A stretch of DNA of 64,000 bases from Darksidea phi (taxonomy: Eukaryota; Ascomycota; Dothideomycetes; Pleosporales; Lentitheciaceae). The stretch covers positions 434,001-498,000 of the forward strand of contig JASJFT010000006.1 of NCBI GenBank assembly GCA_030770425.1, in the 5' to 3' direction. Each line of letters starts with the position of its first letter. Positions within the stretch are counted from its first letter, which is position 1. The notes beneath the pieces were generated by a model that saw nothing but the letters and a program-made list of their open reading frames with translations, was not told where the DNA came from and did not search any database. The translations under genes and the position numbers were made by a program. Below, piece after piece: positions 1 through 11,406 of this stretch.

Positions 1-2745
1 CAGCAAGGAAGGCTACTCCACCTCGCAGGGCTGGTAGATATTGACAGTCGCTTGACAGTATTGTTACGCCTTCTTCGCATCTTCAAAACAGGCTAATGAT
101 GGCTAGATAGGTTGTGCAGGAGCACTGCTCTCTTATCTGCAGCGTAGGCGTGCAGCTGGCTACCTTCCGGGCGACCCGGGCGCGCATATGATGTTCCGCA
201 TCTCTACGCTTGAGATGTTCAGTCTCCGTGACACCATGTAGGTTGGAAGATGAATACCCACGGATCCATGCTGATCATCGATAGGTTCATCAACGCCGAT
301 ACCCTACATTCTCTCCAGATCCTAGACAATGAATCTCATCCAAATTCACATAATCAGGGGCCAACCAAGTTATCCTCCGGGTCCAAAGAAGGTCTCTCGG
401 TATACGGCCTATTCCATCACCTTGCCCGGACGCCGCAAGGCAAGTATCTGCTGCGACAATACTTTCTTCGGCCAAGCTTAAATCCGGATCTCATCAATGA
501 ACGGCTAGACACCATTCAGACTTTCCTTCGCCCTGAGAACAGACCGGCCTTAGATTCTCTCGTGGATAGCCTTAAAGCGATGGGCAACATGAGGGTAATG
601 ATGGCTAATCTCAAGAAAGGCGTCGGTGGTGGTCTTGGGAAGATTGGGGTTTCCTCAGGCAGTGTCTGGGCGAGTGTTAGACGTGTAAGTTCTCTCCGAG
701 TGTTCGAGACTGCATATGTATGTTGAGGATTTTGCTGCTAGTTCACTTTTCATGCGTTAAGGGTTAAAGATACCTTTCATGAGGTACTCGGTGGAGAGCA
801 TTTGGCCATCCGCACAAAGGTGTTCGAACAGTTCGAAGGCCACAACCTAGCGCATGTGGGTCGACGTATTAGTGAAACAGTTAGATCCTTCTCGATCTGG
901 GAATGCAATGTTTAGCTGACACGTTCAGGTCGATCTCGAGAAGTCGGCTGAGGAATCGCGCACTGTTATTCTTCCAGGCATCGACGAGGAGCTCGATCAA
1001 ATGAAACGAGTGTTCTCTGGGCTACCCGACTTGCTGAATCGGGTTGCACGCAAGCTGTCGGAGAAGGTTCCATCTAATCTCCAAGGCTCGCTGAATGCTG
1101 TCTACTTCCCGCAGATTGGATTCCTTGTCACGGTCCCTATCGTTTCTGCGACAGGCGAAGCGGTTTTCGATGGGAGCTTCGATGACCCATGGGAGCGCAT
1201 GTTCTCCACCGAGTAAGCCCCCATTTTCTGTCCAACCATCTAAAATATGTTATAACTTTAGTTAGAGAACAAGTGTACTTTAAGAACAACGAGGTGCGCG
1301 AGATGGACAGCCACTTCGGCGACCTCTATGGCATGATTTCAGATCGCGAGATTGAGATTAGCCATGAGCTCGGTCAGCATGTACTAGATTATGAAGCGTT
1401 GTTGGTCACTGCTTCCGACATTTGCGGTGAACTTGACAGGTCAGTGTTCGGCGCGCCTCGTGGGCCAACGTAGAGACTGACTACCGTAGTATTCTTGCTT
1501 TAGCACAAGGTGCTAGAATTTACAAGCTGTGTCGCCCGCGAATGTCGCAAGACAACGTAATTCGAATCAAAGGTGGTCGGTATGGATCGCAACGCACGCC
1601 GCGCTCGATGTGCACTAATGCAGCCTTAGCCATATCCTTCAGGAGCTCACAGTGCCTTCTTTTGTACCGAATGATACTACTCTTGTTGGCGGATCAGGAG
1701 ATGATGAGACAAGCGGAGATGAGAGACATCAAGGCAATTCTGCTAGCCACCACACGTATGCTCAGAAGACCAGTGCAAGCACGCTGATTTTGACTGGTCC
1801 GAACTACTCTGGGAAGAGCGTGTATTTGAAGCAGGTCGCCATTATAGTGTACATGGCACACGTCGGAAGCTTCGTTCCGGCTGAAAGCGCGGTGATCGGC
1901 ATCACTGACAAGATTCTATCTAGAGTTGCAACATGCGAATCAGTGTCTCGCATTCAAAGTGCCTTTATGATCGACCTCCAGCAAATCTCACTAGCCTTGA
2001 GTTTAGCTACTCGAAGGAGCTTGCTAATCATAGACGAGTTCGGAAAGGGTACTGATTCCAATGATGGAGCGGGGCTGGCTTGCGCGGTGTTCAAGCACCT
2101 ACTGGCTCTGGGCACTGAAACTCCCAAGGTCCTAGGTGCTACCCATTTCCATGGTGAGAGACTACAGAATCGACGGTGGATAAGACTGACAAACATCAGA
2201 AATCTTCGAAACCGGTCTGCTGAAGCCAATTCCGAACCTTGGGCTTGGACACATGCAAGTTCGAACGGATGAACGAGCTTCAGAGGTTGAAGATCAGATC
2301 ACGTATCTGTACAAGTGGGTTGACCTGATGAAATTTTGAAAAGACAATGCTAATTCCAATAGTTACCGTGACGGTCGAAGCAACTCAAGCTTCGGTACAT
2401 GGTAATGCTCACTCCTTCACTCATTGCCGTGCCCAATATTAATGTCGTCCAGTTGTGCTGCCATGAATGGCGTCCCAAAATCGATCATACGGCGTGCAGA
2501 CGAGCTTGTTCTAATGACAATAAGGGGAGAGGACCTTGTGGCTGCATGCTCCGTCATGCCAGATTCCGAAGCCACAGAACTCGAGGAGGCGGTGAGTCAT
2601 GCTTCCAGCTTCGGGCGATCCCACCTTAATGCCCTTCTAGGAGCGGATTGCGCGAGACTTTCTAGAGGCGGATGTCTTGAACAACCCCAAGGCAGTGCTG
2701 AATGACATCTTGACGATATTGGCCACCACAGACTCGCACAACTGA
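1..2745 (+). CDS. MSH5: MutS homolog 5, meiotic crossover protein (5' end outside window)
   Basis: MSH5 pairs with MSH4 as a meiotic clamp that stabilises recombination intermediates and promotes crossovers; it does not repair mismatches. I place exons at 1-57, 107-237, 285-684, 742-879, 929-1212, 1266-1439, 1490-1579, 1630-2153, 2200-2314, 2363-2401, 2453-2591 and 2641-2745 (TGA). They join in frame to 731 codons, and all introns are GT..AG, 46-57 bp. The MutS core and lever lie in exons 2-6. Exon 8 carries the ATPase with Walker [10 protein letters not shown], Walker [12 protein letters not shown] and the ATHFH segment. [13 protein letters not shown] and the C-terminal CAAMNG.. RADEL stretch are typical of MSH5 rather than MSH2, 3, 4 or 6. 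The N-terminal 150-200 residues are missing because the gene starts left of the window. Exon joins were made by eye and need cDNA support, but the family call is firm. Confidence 0.93.
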
Positions 2746-5700
2746 GCCCGAAAATTCCGATTAACATATGAAAGTATCCTGCGTATGCTTGGCTAGGGAC
2801 GCAGTCCGATGTTGCTTGTCCTCACCGCCGATCCGGTATTATGATATCCATCGGCCGGATCCCTGTACTGAGAAGACCATGAACTCCTCTGACGAAGTCC
2901 AAAGCACCCAGGGACACATGAAAGCCGAGGCATCTTGCGGGATCATTGTTGATCGAAGGTATCGAAAATGGCAAGCGTTGTAAAGCAAGCGTCGAAGAAT
3001 AGCTGATGTCAGCTACACTTCGGCCTCTGAATGGTCACTTCGACGTAAGCTTCAATTAGCTTACTCCGAATCACTATATATCCTTGGAGATCGACATAAA
3101 CATAATGTGATTGTGTTCAGGTCCCGTTCTTGCAGGTGCACGTGAACGAGAGCACTCTAGTCGCCCTAGATGTCGTATCAGCCTCAGCCTCAGTTCGAAA
3201 CGCCGATGCTCGGACGTCCGCTCTCGGAGTGCGAGGGCCAATGTCCGGCACAAGGTTTGGAAAGTAAACAAAGAACAAGTTAAGCATGGGTTGAGTGTGG
3301 CTTCTTGCTCGTAGGAAGATAGATAATGGATAGTCGGTCGAGTGGTGGATAGGAATCGTGACGCTACCAAGTGACCTGTCGGAATTCTCCAATGATCCCG
3401 CAGCATAATGCAAGCTACCTCGAGCGGAGCGCACTGCTACGGCTGACTGCCCCGTTCACCAGACATGTTTCGACGGACGCCCCCTTCCCGCCATCCGTCA
3501 TACTCAAGGCTTATTTGAACCAGCCATCTCCTCGAGAGCGCGTTTGAAATCTCTTCGACACCCGACTTTCCTACCGCGAACATCACGTCTATGTACTCCA
3601 ACACTGTGCCAGGCTTTCCATCATCCTTCCACACGCGCAACACCTCTCCCAGCACTTGAGGCCTCGAGTGCTGGACACACCCGATTAAGGCCGCTTTGCT
3701 TCCCGACCCGCCCCCCACACCCGCAGGACGGTCCACGACCCATACCGCTCGCCCACAGAATGAAGGCATATAGGACCTGGCTGCTCGAGACAGCTATTTG
3801 GATGGAAGCTTGCACAACGCTCGTAGATGCCCGCTGAGTTTCAGGTCGCTGTTGGCTTCCTACAACCTAACATGAATCGTCTCCACCACGCCTTCGGGGA
3901 ACCTTTGATAGGCTAACCGATGGCGGCATGATATCGTAGGAACATCATATCGAAAAATCTTCAACGCGGTCGAACCTCGGTCCTCACTTTGCACGCCGTA
4001 CCCCATCGCCGGCGTTTGCTTCGGCGAGCGAAAGTTGATAAAGAGCTAGTTTAGAGGGACATAGGAGGTCGAGGTAACGTGCGCAAGGCTTTCTGCTACT
4101 GCTGACTCGCATCAAGCACGTCCTTTGGTGGCTGGTTGATCATGGCTCCGACGCTTGTATGTTCCTACCACTTGCTCCCGCCTCACGGGTAGGGCTGCTA
4201 TCGGCGATCGGCTTCGGCTAAGGCGGCGTGTGCTCAAGAAAGTGAAAGATCGGGTTTGTAAACGACACGGCTTTCCTCTTCCATATTGCCGACCGCGCCG
4301 TCGAGGTCATGAGCCAGATGCTGCACCGCACGCCGGCCCTCCTGCAGACCATTCCTTCGTGTCTAGCAGCGATCATCTACGCACCTGAAACATACATGCT
4401 GACGGAGTTTTGGGTAAGATAGCCACTCAAATCGTGAGGCACGGGCATGGCCTTGAAACTGTGCAAATGGACTAAGCTTACGGACTTCGGAAAGGGTTGC
4501 GAAACAGCACCGTGAAAGAAAACTCTTCTATGACGGCTGCAGACATGTCTCGGAGTCCAGACGACTCCAGACGAGAGAGTGGGCATCACTTGGCGAAGTG
4601 GCGAGAAAACAAGGACAAGGACTTTTGCGGCCTATCCCCGACAACTGAACCGAGCACACGTGGAGCGCGCAAAAAACCGCTATCGCCCATTGAACTTGAG
4701 AAGTCGAGGGCGCAATGAAGAGACTGGCAATACACAATTTTCCGCAATGCTAGATTCTACCGGCTTAGCCTGTCTGCGAACCCCTGGCCTCCACGCCCGT
4801 CGGATTCCGAAAACACGAGGTGACGTATCGCCCATCGTTTTTGCGCGACCCTGAGATTTCGAACTCGATACTGTCCAACTGCTGCAGTCAGACGTCTAGA
4901 GTGGCTGCAGTCTCGTTTGGTTGCACGTGCTTGGGGTACCCGTTAGTGTCAGGCTAGCGTCTATTACCAACACCATGGCCTGTACTTTCTGCGACATAGG
5001 TGCTATCCGGATGACCTGACTGGACCCCGCAATCGCCTTCTAGTGCTGGATGTATCTATCCGCTCCTGCATGCCAACATTTGAGCCCTGCGTCTGCTACT
5101 ATCGGCGAAGGAGTGCGCATGAGTACACGATAGGCAGATGTGCGCGCTGGCGAAGTTGTATCTGTAAGCCTGCGGACTACTGACATTGCGTCACAGAATG
5201 CAACAGTCTTCCTCTTTCTGCCATTACGGCTTCTTTAAGACGACATGATGTAGGGACTCTAGGGTGCTTGCTGAGGCGTAATGGTGGCGATGTGATCCAG
5301 TGACTGACAGAGAGTAGCAGGACTGAAGGAGGACATGCAGCAACGTGTGCTGCCGCGTCGCCGCGACATGTCCGCGACAAGAATGTCACTATTCCCGAAC
5401 ATATACTCGCGTCTTGTTTGTGTTAGGCACTCGAAAGGTACTGCAATGCCGATCTCAAACGACAAGTCCCTTGTCCGGCGAACGGGTGGTCAAAAACAAA
5501 CGCCCGCGAATACTGATTGCACTATCGCATGCAAGCTCGCCGCTTGGCGAATCCTTCCAACAAAGAGGGAGGCATTGACGGTCCGATTGCAGATAGTATT
5601 GCCTATGATAATGGACGACCTCAATGTACAGCCATACTCCCCTGGAGGCCATGGTTCGACGTTGGTTCTAGTATGCGGTTTCCGTAGCACGCGCTTTAGG

Positions 5701-7832
5701 GAACGATGGGCGCTTGCATCCAGCTGGTTCCTAGTTGCAGCAATACTCCAAGTCTTTGTCGCCATGTCGCTATTCCCAGCTTTTCGTTCCATTGTTTGAC
5801 CACGGCTTGACATGGCTACCCCATTTGCTGGAGCTTCGTACATGACAGATCTCCTGAGATGATGCGCGCCTGGCGCCATCAACCATTGTCTCTGGCGCTG
5901 AATCCTTCTACTATATCCTACTTCATGGGGCAACCCTCGTCTATGGTACGTAGATGGGCGCGCGGTTGTTAGGGCAAGTAATAGCGAAGAGCGAGGGCTC
6001 CAAGCTCGTGCACCCGCCGCGTACATTACGCCCGGAGCTGCTGCACATTATCTCCAGTCAGCCTGAGCGGCGCCGTGACGCTGCGGCTAGAACGTTTCAA
6101 AAAAATTCTCCTACTGGGATCAATTGGGATGGCGCACGGGAGCGACCAGGAAGGGGTTAGATTGAACAGCAACAAACGACTGTGAACAACAAAGGGTCCG
6201 CGGCGAGCGGCAGCGGGGTCGGTCGGGGAACGGGTCGAGGAGGAAATCGTCGCTGTGGTGTGTAGCGAGGTTCGGCGCCATGTCCTTGTTGTCGACGGGC
6301 GTGGTCCTCAGCAATGGTCTGCATTCGAAGAGATCACCATTCCGAGAGCCAAGCTTTCCACATGCGCCAGCATCCCGTCTGTGCAGACTGGGAGGCGTTC
6401 GAATGGTGGCTAACGGGCCGTAGACAGGCAGAACATGACATGAACATCCGCCTTCGTCGCTGTTGCGCTTCATGTCGCGATCGTGAAGCGTTGGGAGCGA
6501 GGCTGCGCAGCCGCCAAACATGGCTATTTACAGCTCCCGCTCGCTGGCGCAGTGCGGGAGCACCCCTTAGCCGCCGCGAGTCTCACCGCGAGGCTGAGCA
6601 TCTAGCTCCAAAACGAGAAACATACCGTATCCGTACAGTTCTGCGCGACTGGTGCAAGACGGCGCCGCACGCCATCCCGAAGCGTCGTGTCAGGCTTCCA
6701 AGGCTACAGTAAATTTTCCTAGCGCAAGCAGAGCCATGGCGAGTCTGGAGGAAGGGGGTGTGTGTCGCCTTCTCAGCATCAGCGTCAGACGCCCGCGAAT
6801 AAACTGAACAACTTCTGCCGCGTGAGGGCAGAGACATCGCGCCGCCTGCCGCCGGAGCGCCTCACCGGACCGCATCCGCTCAAGAGTCGGCGGCTCTGTG
6901 GGAGACGATGGCACAAGTGCGACGTCCTGTCCCACGCCCGACGTCGCACCCCGCCCTGGGAGAGCGAGGCAGACTGCTGGCTGCTGGCTCCCCCTTGCCT
7001 CTGGATGCTATTGTGTGCCTGGCGCAGCAGAAGTGGCTGCTCTCTGGCACCATGATGTCAATTGCGCGAGGAGGCCGTTTATTTTTGTTGCAGACTCTGG
7101 GCGCATTTGGCCGTCAGCACTAGACGTGCCATGCTCATGCTCAAATCGCCAGTCCTCAAGTGCTGAGAGCCTTCTGCTGGTCCTGTAATGCGCTGACTAA
7201 CCCGTGCGTACCTGTCATCATTTGAATGAGGTCTGAAGTGCGACGACGTCTACCCAGAGCGAACCGTTGGAACGCACGTCCCGAGCACATGGACAGTACC
7301 CTCCACCCTCGTGGACTCAATCTACTTCACACAGCCGGCTATACGGGCTCGCACTCCACCCCCAGCCCGCACTCCTCCCCCGACGCTGTTCCAAGTGGCT
7401 GGCACACCACCTCACGCCTCGCCGGCCTCTCCTCGCAGCACCCTCAGCACGCTGCGCGGGTCAAGATCGACGGCGACCTGAACACGATGCCGAATCCCCT
7501 TCGTGGCTGCGAGCGCCTGGCGGATAAGATCGGAGCACGGATCACCGGCGGCACGAGCTTCCCGGGGCCAGCGTGTGCAGGCAGGTGAATGTGCTCACCT
7601 CGAGACGCGGGCAACGCGGACGTACGCTAGCCCGCATGGAGCATGTAAGAGCCCTGTAAGATCTCAGCCCCAGTCGAGCAGGCCAACAGCGCGGTGCCCC
7701 TGTCCTTGCAGCCCCCAAGCGTCAGCTTAACGCCCACCGGCGACCATCCTGGATGGTGCTGGAGGGTCCATCCAGATCGCTGCCCCTTTTGGCCTAGCCC
7801 ATCTTGAGCTTGCAGCTTCCTGCAATCCTCCC
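2746..7832. other. Long non-coding stretch upstream of the Zn2Cys6 regulator
   Basis: About 5.1 kb with no reading frame that looks like a conserved protein. Open frames here are short, overlap on both strands and are low in complexity. The longest (5335-5799, 154 codons) has no recognisable domain and no convincing splice partners. The left end holds the MSH5 3' UTR and the right end the promoter of the regulator. The only distinct structure I see is a 26-bp near-palindrome at 3649-3674. Confidence 0.6.
3649..3674. repeat. 26-bp near-perfect palindrome
   Basis: Two 13-base arms, CCAGCACTTGAGG and CCTCGAGTGCTGG, are reverse complements except at one position. There is no spacer, so this could be a dimeric protein-binding site or a cruciform. 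No function is assigned. Confidence 0.6.
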
Positions 7833-7839
7833 ATATATA
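7833..7839 (+). promoter_or_regulatory. TATA-like element before the Zn2Cys6 gene
   Basis: An ATATATA stretch lies only a few bases upstream of the first in-frame ATG (7842) and about 65 bases upstream of the second (7902). If it is the TATA element, transcription would begin downstream of 7842, which favours 7902 as the start codon. Confidence 0.4.
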
Positions 7840-7901
7840 ACATGTACTCGTCTCCATCCAGAGATATCCCCCATCCCAAGTTGCTGCTCAATCCACACAC
7901 C

Positions 7902-9439
7902 ATGTTCCAAGCAATTCCCCAGACGTTTACTTCTCAACCATCTCCATCTCCTCCAATGACCACCATGGCTACCCTTCCTCCTTCAAACAGCAGCGCCACA
8001 ACGAGCCCTGCTGGTGAGCAGAAACCCCGAAAGCTACGAGCTTCCTGTGACGCCTGCTCCCGTGCAAAGGTACTTTTTGCCCGTCCTTGGCTCGTCTACA
8101 CATCGCTCACGCTACAGCAGGTCAAGTGTGACAAAGTCCGGCCTACTTGCCATCGCTGTGGAAATATGGGCATCTGCTGCAACTACTCGCCGTCAATGAG
8201 GTATGCAGGACAGCTTCTCTAGCCTGTAACCTGTCACTGACGAGTTCCAGGCTAGGCAAACCCCGCAAGAACAGGAACCCAGACGGCACCATTATGCGCG
8301 ACGTGTCACCAGCCAGCTCGTGCGGACCGCTGGGTGCTCGGCCAGACATGATAATACCCCGCACCACTGCCTACAACGGAGAGAGCTCGCCAGAGCCTAC
8401 GGATCCCTTCTTCTTCGGACCCTCGACTCCCGAATATCACTTCCAGGATGCCTATGTGCCAAACCACCTGCACACGGGCTTCGATGGGAGCCAGTCACCT
8501 TATTCTGACACAGGCTCCTTTGTGGGTGGCGGCTGGTCAGGCGACGACCACATGATGTTCCAGAGCCCGTCCGAGATGTTCACTCCCATGCCACAATTCC
8601 CACCCCCGCCATCGCCGTACACGGGCCATGTTCGATCTTCCAGCGTCCAAAGCCAGCCTGAGATATTTGCTCCCATGGAAAACATTCGCTCGCCGCCAAT
8701 GCCGAGCCCGCAATACTATGGCATGCAGCAGCAGCAACCACTTCCTCTTTTCACAGACAAAATGGCGACATCTCCTCCGCCAATGGTTGCGGAACCGCTT
8801 CCAACTCCGCCGACATCCGCCACCGTTCCCAACCACGACTGCACCCAATTCGCCTTCCAGACACTAAACAGCCTTTACTCGCCGCCTTCTTCTCAGCCAA
8901 CCCCTGGCGACTTCAATGGCTCTTCCAACGGCCTGCCCACACTCGAGTCGGTCCTGTCGACCAACAAGGCGGCAGTTGACAAGCTCTTCGTTCTTCTCGG
9001 CTGCTCCTGCTCAGCAAACCCTCACTTCTCCACCACGATCGCTTTCACGATCGTCAAGATCCTCTCCTGGTACCAAGCCATCTCCGGAGCCACCCAGGCC
9101 GAGGGCGACAACACGCAGATGGAGGCTTTTACTCACACCCCCATCTCCCTCGGCACCTTCAAGCTAGAGGGCGAGGATGAGCATACGTTCCGAACGCAGC
9201 TCGTCCTTGCTGAGCTCCGCAAAGTCGAGAAGCTCATCGACAAGTTCTCGGAGCGGTACTGCAAGGGGGCAAACGCGGCCGAAACTGGCATCGATGGCGG
9301 CGTGTATGGAGCTCTCGAGGCTCTTCTTCGTACCCGCGTCCGCGACACATTCAAAGTCACCATGCGCACTGCCCCCGAGGAGGTCAAGCGGCAAGTCGCG
9401 TCGCGGACACAGAACCGCACGCGCACGCATACCCTCTAA
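7902..9439 (+). CDS. Zn(II)2Cys6 transcription factor with AflR-like C-terminal region
   Basis: A fungal binuclear zinc-cluster DNA-binding regulator, expected in the nucleus. Exons are 7902-8069, 8121-8200 and 8251-9439 (478 aa). Cysteines 49, 52, 59, 66, 69 and 75/76 form the C-x2-C-x6-C-x6-C-x2-C-x5/6-C cluster, followed by a basic LGKPRKNR linker. A Pro/Ser-rich middle leads to a conserved block around residues 275-345 ([17 protein letters not shown], then a KILSWYQAI helix). That block resembles the C-terminal domain of AflR-type secondary-metabolism regulators. ATG 7842 is in frame and would add 20 residues; I prefer 7902 because of the TATA element and its CACC ATG context. Intron 1 (8070-8120) is 51 bp, in frame and free of stops, and splits the zinc cluster. 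The gene stands alone, with no polyketide synthase or other biosynthetic core enzyme in the window, so its target pathway is unknown. Confidence 0.85.
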
Positions 9440-11370
9440 TTAATTTCTTGGTGCGTTCTAAGCACTCTGTACAATTGTATTATTTTTTTCACTTCATGTC
9501 TACTTCTTGCTGTTACTGTTCAGCCCTGCACTTATTCTCCATTCACGACGACTGCATCTTAGGCGTCTCGTGTCACCAAATGCATTTTAGATTTGAGCTT
9601 TTCACATGGTCCATCAAAAAGACCCGGGGCTTGTGGGGTTACTGTCACGCTACACATGACGCGATTATTGATAATTGGTACTGTTTTCGCATTTGGTATC
9701 CACAATTTTTTATTATTTTTTTTGCTCGATCTGCCTCGCTACGACACGTCGGTTCGCAATTTGCTGCTCTGGCCCATATTTCGCTGTACATATTTTTGGA
9801 AAGAGGTAAGGGACAGCGGTAGCGAGTGCGTGACGCAAGCAATCAGCAATACCGTATAGACTGTACAGGGGACACAAAGTGGAGTCTCGCAAGAGGCGCG
9901 TGTTGATTGCGAAGCAGGGAGAAACGAGGCCGGACTTTAGCCTCGCGGGTTGATAGACTAGCCATGTACCTACCAAAAGTAGGGATATGACAGCGGACTA
10001 GAGGTGCATTATTCGATAAGGAATTTGGCACATGCAACGAAGGAATCATGGGCAATGAAAGTGAAATGAAGCACACTTTTTCTCTACCGTTTGACCCCAC
10101 TCGTGGCGTACTACCATGTCTCCAACTTTTCGCACGGGATGGTGCAGGACCTGGGTGGCGAATTGGAGGACTTTCTCCTGCCGGGGCGGGGGGTAGTTGT
10201 TCTATCAGATGGGCGCTGCAAGTAGAATCCTTTGCGAGGAGAAAGGGTGTCGGGCGTTGGCCGGCACCATCTTGGTGGAGATTGGCGTACGACGGACCTA
10301 CCTACCTAGTCACGCACCCACAACACATCATCTTACACGACAAATCATGCGAGACACAGCATATTCCCATGTCTCCACGAGATTCGCATTTCGCGCTTTT
10401 CACGCCCGTGGAATTTTCTCCGCCCTGGCCCTCAGAAGCAGTGGGTCGACCCGAGCCCGACGGCGAAGCAGCACAGCAGGACAGCAGCAGGACGGCAGGA
10501 CAGGCCTGCCACGCGGGGCGGCCCCCAAAAGCCAGGTTTTGGCGCCGGTTCGAAAAGGTCAATTTATTTCCTGCGCACCGGGGCCGTGGCTGAGACTGGG
10601 TGCTCGCGACGATACCTTGTCTAGTGTCTGAGGTGAGGCAGAATCGGTTCTGTCTCTCGGCTCTATCAACGGCCGGCCTGGGGCGCTCCTATGGTGGATT
10701 GGGACAGTGGTGTGCACGGTGCGAATGGGTGGGTGAGGAGGGCTGCCATGTCTCAGTCTCGGGGGCGAATGATGCGTGTCGAACCATGTGTCGAATGAAG
10801 CACCGTCTGAGCATCACCCGAGTAGGGGAAGTGGCTGACTCTCGCTCTTGCTGGTCGGCGCCGCGCCGTTCTGCAGTGCGGAAAAGGCGCGCGAGCCACC
10901 AGCCACGAACCGAGCGAGCGACTAGCACCATCCGGGCTAGCGTCAGCCCAGCCCACGCGCGCCTGCCAATCGCGGAACGGAAGGAGCGAACGCAGATCGC
11001 GTCAGGGCGTGGAAACGGGTGCAGCATCGCTTCCCGCTCCGTGTGGGCGCTGGTGGCGGGCGCCTTGCCGCTGCCAGAACCGCTTCGTCGTCTGTAGACC
11101 CGGTGCTTTTTGGCGGTGACGCCGTCGCGGTATTGGTTGTGGTCCACGGCGGCGGGGAGGAGTTTGTGGGCATATTGATATTAGGCGAGCTGTCGCTGGG
11201 GCAGCATGGACGGGAGAGGCGCTGGCGGCACTTGGGACGATACCCCACAAACCGTACGCCCTGCCGTGCTAGATTGTACGGCGCGGCCGCAACTGCCGCC
11301 TGCGTCCAGCGTGTCCGAACACCACGGCCGTCATCAGATGACGGAGCCAGCACCGCCATCTCAACACCAC

Positions 11371-11406
11371 GCCAACCACACCAACCACGCCGGCCACGCC
11401 AACCAC
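11371..11406. repeat. Imperfect 9-bp tandem repeat (four units)
   Basis: Four consecutive units of the form GCCAACCAC, with small changes (ACCAACCAC, GCCGGCCAC). Read on the plus strand this gives an Asn/His-rich peptide, but no gene is supported here. Confidence 0.55.

Noticed and set aside
5335..5799. 154-codon plus-strand frame
   Set aside because: A minus-strand frame of similar length overlaps it (5490-6026), neither has a domain, and the hydrophobic C-terminal run alone is not evidence for a gene.
10048..10631. Open frames of 181 and 144 codons with an antisense frame of 86 codons
   Set aside because: Mutually overlapping frames in GC-rich sequence with no recognisable motif; treated as chance openness.
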